A DNA stretch of 64,000 nt, from the NCBI GenBank assembly GCA_016758905.1, contig JAEPQZ010000005.1, positions 806,001 to 870,000 on the forward strand, given 5' to 3'. The position numbers and the translations under genes are program-made. Positions within the stretch are counted from its first letter, which is position 1, and the number at the start of each line of letters is the position of its first letter. This document shows, piece by piece, positions 57,062-64,000 of the stretch. The notes beneath the pieces are model-generated. The model saw nothing but the letters and a program-made list of their open reading frames with translations. It had not been told where the DNA came from and made no database searches. Source of the DNA: Umbelopsis isabellina. Its lineage: Eukaryota; Mucoromycota; Umbelopsidomycetes; Umbelopsidales; Umbelopsidaceae.

Positions 57062-57238
57062 ATGGCAAGCTTCTGCAATGTGTTTTCCATCAAAAAATTT
57101 GAAAATGTTCTTGTGCATGCAGGACTCCACATTGCACGTTCGGTCTCACATAAATTTGAAAGCATTTCTGCAGCGCTCAGAGAAAGTGCTGTACAGAATG
57201 TTTCCCATACAATGAGACTCTTGGAATATGGGATATAA
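57062..57238 (+). CDS. Possible small ORF, 58 residues, unknown
   Basis: Begins MASFCNVFSIKKFENVLVHAG and ends LLEYGI. It is amphipathic in places and has no known family. A TATATAAAA element lies about 130 bases upstream. The opposite strand has an 87-codon ATG-started frame over the same bases (57252-56989), so one open frame may just mirror the other. Weak call. Confidence 0.2.
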   Translation: MASFCNVFSIKKFENVLVHAGLHIARSVSHKFESISAALRESAVQNVSHTMRLLEYGI

Positions 57239-57416
57239 GCTCTAGCAGACATTTAAGCCCCCAATGCTCATCAATGTAAACGATAAACGTTATAAAATTC
57301 TAGTTGCCCTGAGGCAATGTCTATTATACACAACTCAGTAGATAGGGAAAGACTAGGTCAGTCGTCTACACATAAAAGCAGGTTTTGGGGGGAAATTGAA
57401 TGATGGATCTAAAAGT

Positions 57417-58226
57417 TTATGCTGATGTTAACTTCTTAGGGCGGGCCCACTCTGCAGGAAATTCTAACTTCTTCCTTGACTTGACATGTCGCGTGTCCAA
57501 TGGAATATCAGCAAAGTTATCGGTGGTGTCCTGAGATGGAATGGAAAAGACGGGTTAGAGAAATCTTAAAATTTTCACAATGATTTTGTTGCGAATGTAT
57601 CTAACCTTTGCTTCTGCGATGATCTTGTCTAGGAGATCGCTAAGATATTTCTTGTTTTGATTGACATAGGGAAACTTCTCACTTGAAAGAGTTAATTCAT
57701 CATTATCAGGATTATATCTAGGTCCAGACAGAACAAGAAGCTTATGTCGCTCAGAAGCGTTCAATCCGAGGTGCTCGACTTTAACATTAAGTACGCACTT
57801 TGATTCTACGGGGTGTGGTTCTCCCATATAGTTGTGGGTCTTGAAGCGAAGAATTTGTGATGAGGTAGGAGGAACGAATGGTTTGGCATGTTCTAAAACG
57901 GAGCGTTTGCAATATATAAGGTTCAAATTTACTCGTAGCTAAGAACTAACTAGCACTTTCAACATACCACCGAGTTTTGGAATCTCGTACTTTGTCTTTC
58001 TGAGGTATTTGCGAACTTCTCTAATGTTATCGAAAAGCTCATGACCGATAGTAGTCTGATCGTCAAAGTTGAACTTCTCCATATTCTCAACATCGAATGG
58101 ATGTTCAGATCGACGTCCCGGTCGCTGACGTCCAGCCATTTGAACAGCTGAGGTGGATAGTGCTCGTGTGATGCCAACTTTTGTGGTCATGCGGCTAACA
58201 TGGCTGCTCAGCATTATATAACTCAT
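57417..58226 (-). CDS. Mitochondrial small-subunit ribosomal protein mS35 (Rsm24-like)
   Basis: Exons 58226-57968, 57892-57606 and 57530-57417 give 219 residues. An N-terminal presequence (SSHVSRMTTKVGITRALSTSAV) leads to HPFDVENMEKFNFDDQTTIGHELFDNIREVRKYLRK, then KPFVPPTSSQILRFKTHNYMGEPHPVESKCVL and VEHLGLNASERHKLLVLSGPRYNP. The end is LTLSSEKFPYVNQNKKYLSDLLDKIIAEAK. The phrase FPYVNQNKKYLSDLLDKII and LLVLxGxRYNPxxDELxL are typical of mS35 proteins of the mitochondrial ribosome. The start may be 58226 or the later ATG at 58214; I took the first. It diverges from the CHIP-like gene. Confidence 0.88.
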
Positions 58227-58606
58227 GTCGGTCAATGATCAATTTACAATTTTTTTGTTGCACCTCAGCGACATTTGAAAGCGAAATTTTGTGTGACGCC
58301 ATCAACTTCTAACATTAATTTGGTACACTAAATGCCATATTATTGTCAGCTCGAGCTGAATTAAGTTCATGATATGAACTGAGGGCCTATATACATGCTT
58401 GCTTTCAAATATGTAGCTACATTATGACTTTTAAAAGCATTTTCTCGAGATCAAACTTGCCACCAAGACATTACAGGTTTTTGACCACTTTGTTGTGATG
58501 CATCCATAGAACGTATAGATCTTTCAGGAAGCTTGCGGAGTTTCGAATTACTATTAAATGACTTGGTGGTGTGCCTGACGAAGAAAGTAGATCTTGTTTC
58601 CCGACA
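58227..58606. promoter_or_regulatory. Divergent intergenic region mS35 / CHIP-like
   Basis: 380 bases holding both promoters and 5' leaders. No TATA box is evident, as is common for housekeeping genes. Confidence 0.45.
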
Positions 58607-60016
58607 ATGCCAGTCGCACAAGCTGAACACCACAAGGGCCTTGGTAAGTCATATATATAAGAGCTAGCAACTGTGAATTTCTGGAGTCGAATTTTGTGCT
58701 GATAAGCGATTAGGTAATAAGTACTTTGCTGAGCACGATTACCGACTGGCCATTCAAGAATATTCAACGGCGATTGTAAGTTACTTGGTCGTTCGGACTT
58801 GCAGTGACATTTCAGACTAATAGACCTGCAATATAGATAAAGGATGCCTCACAAGTCACATACTTTACAAATCGTGCCTTATGCTACTCCAAACTCGAGC
58901 GCTATAATGAAGCTATACAGGATTGTAGGCGTGCTATCGAACTCGATAGCCATACAGGTGAGGAAGCAGCATGAGGAATCCGGGTTTATAGCAATTGCTT
59001 ATTTTATTGCTCTTTCTAAATAGTAAAGGGCCATTATTTGTTGGGAAATGCCTTGATACAAAAAAAAATGTTCACTGAAGGTAAATCTTGAGGAGATTGA
59101 GCAACAGACTACTTGAGCTTGCTGACTAATCCATGTCTGTGAACGATAATGAATAGCGCTGTCAAGCTTAAAAAAAGGTGAGTAAAAATGGAGTTAAATG
59201 ATATACAACCATTCATAGTAATCGAGGACAATTTGAAAAGCATATACACTTGCAATGGAGCAAAGAGTAAAGTATGTGGGCGACATATTGCAAGCTTTAC
59301 TAATTGCAAGAAAGAAGAAGTGGGACGAAGGCGAGGCTGCTAGAATGGAACGAGAATCAGAGATATTCAAGTACGTCATGGGTTTGGTAGAGAAAGAGAG
59401 ACAGCAACTCCTGCAAGAAGCTAATGGGGACGAAGAGAAAATAGACGATATCAGCTACATTCAAGTAAGTGTAATGAATGCTCAACTGTGGCATTCATCG
59501 GCAAATACTAAAAAGCAATTATTAGGATGAGCATCTTGCCAAAATACAAAAGGTATTTGAGCAATCAAAGGAAAATGTGATGGTAAGCCGATTAATCTTC
59601 CAACAACAATATGTGCCCTGTCATAAGCTGACAGCTTGTATATAGCGACGAGAGATTCCAGACGCCTACCTTGACAAGGTAAGATTCCAAAGTTATATTA
59701 TGCTATGAAGTGTGTAACTAATGATTTTGAATGGTGCAGATCTCGTTTAATATCATGCATGACCCTTGTTTTACGCCGGGTAAGTAATGGGTTGATATTG
59801 TATTTCACAAAGGTTGGTAAATTGACTTTTAGCCATTTAGATGGTATAACCTACGAGCGTCACTCTATTGAAACGCATTTCGAAAAGATTGGAGAATTTG
59901 ATCCGCTTACGCGTAGACCGTGTACCAAGAAAGATCTAATACCAAATTTGTCATTACGCGAAGCCATAGAAGATTTCTTGGCGGAAAATGGATGGGCAGC
60001 AGGTAATTTATCATGA
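58607..60016 (+). CDS. CHIP/STUB1-like TPR and U-box ubiquitin ligase
   Basis: Co-chaperone E3 that in animals and plants ubiquitinates clients of Hsp70/Hsp90. Ten exons (58607-58643, 58714-58775, 58837-58957, 59024-59080, 59157-59177, 59241-59464, 59526-59582, 59646-59678, 59740-59779, 59841-60016) give 275 residues. Three TPRs span about residues 8-120 (HKGLGNKYFAEHDYRLAIQEY; TYFTNRALCYSKLERYNEAI; GHYLLGNALIQKKMF). A charged helical hairpin follows (AYTLAMEQRVKYVGDILQAL, ARKKKWDEGE). The C-terminal U-box (about 195-268) reads RREIPDAYLDKISFNIMHDPC, DGITYERHSIETHF, FDPLTRRPCTKKDLIPN and AIEDFLAENGW. It matches STUB1 from end to end, which makes a generic U-box protein unlikely. Exon 5 is only 21 bases. 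Confidence 0.94.
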
Positions 60017-60629
60017 TATTTTCCGAAAGAGGTTGTAATCTATAGCGGATAAGCATACTGACCAGCTTTTGGATTGGACGATAGACTACTGAATTGTACT
60101 AATACCATGTGAATGAGTATTCAATGGAAAAATGTTATCTAACCACATATTACATATAGCATGACAACTACTAACACGTGTCTCATAAAATACGATTGTA
60201 CGTTAGGTGTATGTATTTGTTAATATAAACATAGAACTCTAATAAACATAAGACCGATAATTCACAATTATTGACATGCAGTTGATAGATTATGCAGAAT
60301 GGCCGAAAGTTATAGCCCAATTGGGATAAAATGATTGTTCATCTATATTGGATGCTGAGTAGAAATTATCATGCTGGATAACCTTACTGTCTTCCAATCA
60401 CATTATATATGTTTTAACAGATATAATGTATCATCAGTAGTGATAAATCGAGCTTATTAAAGACTGCGCTTGCACAAACGACCTTGTGTTACTCCCTGAC
60501 CAGATTGTGAAAGAGTGCAACAGGGAGCCACTGTGGCATTTCGGGCCAGCTGTACGTCATTTCTAAACTCCGAAGGAACTGTTTTTGAAATTTTAGGAGT
60601 GAATTTTGGAAACCACCTTTTTGTTCACC
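60017..60629. other. Intergenic
   Basis: 613 bases between tandem genes, AT-rich, no supported gene, repeat or tRNA. Confidence 0.45.
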
Positions 60630-62996
60630 ATGACAGACACTCCACTTTCAGGCAAAGGCGTCTTGCGTAGTGTGTAAGTATTTGATCTCGAACAATGTCT
60701 TTTCCCCGGACAGCTCGTCTTTGTCTTGCTTCAGGTGCCTTAACTGTTTCCTCTTCATCTTGAAATTTTTCAATCATCTCATTAGCAAAAACTATGCCAA
60801 GGGCTACTCGGACATCCAGATCAAAGTCCGTGAGGCTACGTCCAACGATACATGGGGCCCTAGCGGTGCTCTCATGAATGAAATTGCCCAAGCAACACAC
60901 AATCCGTAAGTTTTATTTCGTCCACGACAACGAATACAGAACCCCCCTCTTTAACATCTTTGTGACCTTCCACTGACATAGTCAAGATTTCTTGGAGATC
61001 ATGGACATGATAGATAAGCGGCTTAACGACAAGGGAAAGAACTGGAGACACGTTTTCAAGGTACATTTTTGACATTGATGCACCATACAATTTCGCAAAA
61101 CAAGGTACTCATCGTCTTTTCTGTAGGCACTGACGGTTTTGGATTATTGTTTACATGTCGGGTCAGAAAATGTCGTTTTATATGCAAAGGAGAATGCCTA
61201 TGTGGTAAAAACCTTGCGTGAATTCCAGCATATCGATGATACTGGCCGGGATGTTGGTGGTAACGGTAAGGCAGGGAGGAAATAATTCTTTGATGCCGGA
61301 AATTTGCCGCTAAAATTTCAACGAATATTCTTTGTAGTCCGCCAAAAAGCCAAAGAAATTTCTAGTCTGCTGATGGACGATGCACGACTGGCGGAAGAGC
61401 GAAGTTCTCGTAACCAAATGAGAGATAGAATGGCCGGTGTAGACAATATCATGGCAGAGTATCAACTCCCCCGAGGTGATCGCAGGGGCTCATTCGATAG
61501 ACCTGGTTATCAGAAACCAGAGCGCAACGATGAAGACAGCGATCTTAAAAGAGCTCTGGACGAAAGCAGACGTCTGGCTGAAGAAAAATCTCGAGGCGGA
61601 CGTGGCGAGTATGTGTGGAGTGGTTCATTAATATGCCGTGGTGTAAGCACTCAAAATATTGATCTGTCATTTTATTAGCGAGGATGATCTACAGAAGGCA
61701 ATTAGGCTGAGTGAACAAGAAGCTCGTGATAAGGAGCGACGAGACCGAGAGCGATTGGAAAGAGAAAATGAAGATGCTTTATTTGGCAAAGGCGGCACTG
61801 ACTCTCAGCAATCCAGGTGAGCTCATTAGGAAACACAGTTAACATTTGGCTGTGAATGCATATTAATGCTGCTCATTATTTATAGTTTCAACCCTTTCCC
61901 TCAACAATCAACGGTAAACCTTTACCAACAACAGCAGCAACAGGTGCCATGGCAAGCTACTGGTGCCACCAACATGACATTTTCAAACCCGATTTCAGGT
62001 AACCCTGTGTACTCACAATTTACTGGAGTACCTAATAATCCCTATCAACAACAAACTGTTGCAAACCCATACCAGCAGCAGTCTCAGCAGTATACTGGCA
62101 TGTTGCAACAACCTATGGTAACCGGTATGCAATTCCAAACTCCACAAATGACCGGCATGCAATATCAGCAAGCTCAACCCACTGGTATGCAATTCCCTGC
62201 ATCATCTTCTATGAGCAACATACAAGCTGGTCAAAACAATCCTTTTGGGCAAACAAATGGCAGTAATAGTCAACAGTCAGCATTTGGGTCCAGCCCGAGT
62301 ATGCAAACGTCAAGCTTTGGACAAAGCTTACAACCTCAGCAGACCGGCATACAAGCGAGCCCCTCACCTCAACCGAGCCCAGCATCAACTAGTCAAGTCA
62401 ACTACCCCACGACAAATAGTAGTAAATCTACACCAGCAGCCTCACGACCGAACGACTCCAAATTCTCGAAACTCAATGCTCTCCTTGCTTCCGGAGGTGA
62501 TGGAATCGATTCCTTTGGCAACACTGGAAATCTAAGAATACCTGTTGGAACTGGATTTGCCAATAGTATGCAGGTCAAATACAACAGCGATAATAATGGT
62601 GGAGAAAATGCCAGGATGGGAGAAAGCACAGGAGATGCCAACATCGGCTCAAGTAGCAATGTTCCAAAGAACTTCGATGCCAGCCTGCTGGATAGCCCAG
62701 CACAATCTTTTGGTAACCAATCCAGCCGAAATCCTTTTGGTCAGCCCACAGCTTCTTTCAGCTCACCGACTTCCAATCAAGGAGACAACAAAAAATCCTT
62801 ATTTGAAATGATGCAAGAACAAAAGTTGCAGCAACAAATACCGTCTCAACCTACGGGAATGAACTTCCAGACACCGCAAATGACCGGATTTCAACAGAAC
62901 CAGATGACAGGTTTCCAACAGCAGCCGCAAATGACTGGTTTCCAACAGTCGCCATATAACAATGGCCAGCAACAGCAAAGTGGACCTTTCTTCTAA
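60630..62996 (+). CDS. ENT1: Epsin (ENTH-domain clathrin adaptor, ENT1/2-like)
   Basis: Endocytic adaptor that binds PI(4,5)P2, ubiquitinated cargo and EH-domain scaffolds. Exons 60630-60673, 60786-60905, 60982-61060, 61127-61265, 61338-61608, 61679-61816 and 61886-62996 give 633 residues. The ENTH domain is about residues 15-145 (YSDIQIKVREATSNDTWGPS, KNWRHVFKALTVLDYCLHVGSENVV, TLREFQHIDDTGRDVGGNVR). Two ubiquitin-interacting motifs follow (DSDLKRALDESRRLAEE and DDLQKAIRLSEQEA). Three NPF motifs (NPFPQQ, NPFGQT, NPFGQP) would bind EH domains such as those of the PAN1-like protein at the other end of the window. The long Gln/Pro/Ser-rich tail repeats [LMFY]xxQxTG motifs. No clathrin box is evident near the C-terminus. 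Start codon fixed by the MTDTPLSGKGVLRSVKNYAKGYS opening. Confidence 0.95.
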
Positions 62997-63164
62997 TATG
63001 ACGGGGATTTTTGTGTCAGGTACAGGACTGCTTTGTGACTGATTGCCACGTTGCTCAACGGCTAAGGCATTCCAAAGAAAGGCAGTGAAATAAAATCAAT
63101 CTTTACTTTGTACATTTCGCAAGTGCCGTATTATTACCTTTCTTTGACGTAGCTACGTTTGATA

Positions 63165-64000
63165 ATGAGATTCTCTCTAGCCGTTCTTTCGTTAGTTTTA
63201 TCATTAGCGGCCGCTGATCGCAATCAGCAAGCCCCGAAAAAGGTCAGACTCCGTGATCTGACTGCCATAACTCTACACGCAAACAAGCAGACAAGTGCTA
63301 GACGCAGCAGCCCTATACCACAACTGGAATGCGTGGGTGGAGATGCTTGCCACGACTATCAACCCAAGGTCGTTCGAGTAAGTGTTAACTAGAGAACTGC
63401 GAAAGCCAAGACATGCTTCGTTTTTAAATATACGAGTGGTCGTCAGACATTAGCGGATTCACTTGATTAATATTTGAAATTTTCAGTGCCAGAACGATGG
63501 TTTCGATGGATATGACGTCCAATGGACTTGCAGTGCTAATATGCCTGACAATATTGAATTTGGGGATATAGAAGTTAGTTGTGAAGGCTTTGATTTCCCT
63601 GAAGATCCTTTTGTACTTGTGAACTCTTGTGGCCTAGAATATTCACTTTATTACAAGAACAAAGCGGAGAGAGTAGTCAGTAATGATGATGAAAGATATT
63701 TTCCAAAAAGTCGACCTGGACGTAAGTACTCTGTCCCATATACAACACACACTAAGAGTATGCTTTAATTTTTCATAATAGCTTCCTCGATGCAGATGCC
63801 TTCAAGCCTCGATTACTTTATATCAAAGCTATTTTCACTGATTTCTTTTGGCGTGCTAGCCGCGGTCGTTTGGAATATCTACAAATCATGTATGGGACGC
63901 GGCCTTGGGCGCGGTGGCTCTGATGGTCCAGATCGGCCATGGTTTAGTGGGGACGATGATAGTTATGGTGGCGGAGGTTTCCCACCAGGAAAAGGCGGTA
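63165..64000 (+). CDS. SARAF-like protein (store-operated calcium entry regulator), partial at window edge
   Basis: Exons 63165-63377, 63487-63721 and 63782 to beyond 64000. The window edge cuts the last exon, so the C-terminus is not seen. A signal peptide (MRFSLAVLSLVLSLAAA) leads to a lumenal Cys-containing domain: KVRLRDLTAITLHAN, LECVGGDACHDYQPKVVRCQNDGFDGYDVQWTCSANMP, FGDIEVSCEGFDFPEDPFVLVNSCGLEYSLYY. A transmembrane helix (KLFSLISFGVLAAVVWNIYKS) and a Gly/Pro/Asp-rich tail follow. In animals SARAF (TMEM66) is an ER protein that damps STIM/Orai calcium entry. The function in fungi is not established. Acceptor at 63781 was chosen because it keeps the frame into PSSMQMPSSLDYF. Confidence 0.88.

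Noticed and set aside
1-64000. Search for biosynthetic cluster, CRISPR, rRNA, complete tRNA, transposon or virus-like element
   Set aside because: No backbone enzyme, no repeat-spacer array, no rRNA or full cloverleaf, no inverted terminal repeats, transposase, integrase or reverse-transcriptase motifs were seen on reading either strand.

Overview
The window is nuclear DNA from a filamentous fungus, most likely an early-diverging lineage (Mucoromycota, probably Mucorales-like). The grounds are about 24 compactly packed genes, introns of roughly 55-90 bases with GTAAGT/GTATGT donors and CTAAC/CTAAT-like branch points, moderately AT-rich DNA, and a gene set (CHASE-domain histidine kinase, CHIP-type TPR/U-box protein, SARAF-like protein) that is unusual for yeasts and ascomycetes. 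The phylum is inferred from gene content and architecture; no marker phylogeny was possible. All exon joins were read by eye. Every complete multi-exon model below keeps one open frame across its splice sites and sums to a whole number of codons.

Layout. 0.1-10 kb: mitochondrial intermediate peptidase (-) and a PAN1-like EH-domain endocytic scaffold (+) diverge from a 148-base promoter; then an acidic low-complexity protein of unknown function (+), the COX assembly factor COA1 (-) and the splicing factor ISY1 (-). 10-13.8 kb: a gene-poor stretch holding one speculative small spliced ORF behind a TATA box. 13.8-20 kb: acyl-CoA oxidase (+), alternative NADH dehydrogenase NDH-2 (-), a LYAR-type zinc-finger nucleolar protein (-). 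20.6-29 kb: a hybrid histidine kinase with an extracellular CHASE sensor (+), PEX14 (-), a short-chain dehydrogenase (+), a fatty-acid elongase (-). 30-40.5 kb: an ISH1/MSC1-like secretory-pathway protein, a HAD-family phosphatase-like protein, a KIN4-like kinase with a KA1 domain, and NOP53, all +. 41-52 kb: a GH18 chitinase (+), a CBM21 glycogen-targeting PP1 subunit (-), a TALE homeodomain factor (-) set in very long intergenic DNA, and a quinone-oxidoreductase-like enzyme (+). 52.7-64 kb: a PAQR/Izh membrane receptor (+), an amino-acid/GABA permease (-), mitochondrial ribosomal protein mS35 (-), a CHIP-like E3 ligase (+), an epsin (+) and a SARAF-like protein cut by the right edge (+).

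Links between genes. Acyl-CoA oxidase and PEX14 are both peroxisomal; MIP, COA1, NDH-2 and mS35 are mitochondrial; LYAR and NOP53 are nucleolar/ribosome-biogenesis; PAN1 and epsin belong to the same endocytic coat and share [LMFY]xxQxTG-type repeats. I see no cluster acting as one pathway, no rRNA, no complete tRNA, no CRISPR array and no recognisable transposon or virus-like element. The most interesting objects are the CHASE histidine kinase, the shared TG-repeat grammar of PAN1 and epsin, the CHIP and SARAF homologues, the unknown acidic protein whose basic/aromatic motifs sit at its exon ends, and several extremely small exons.
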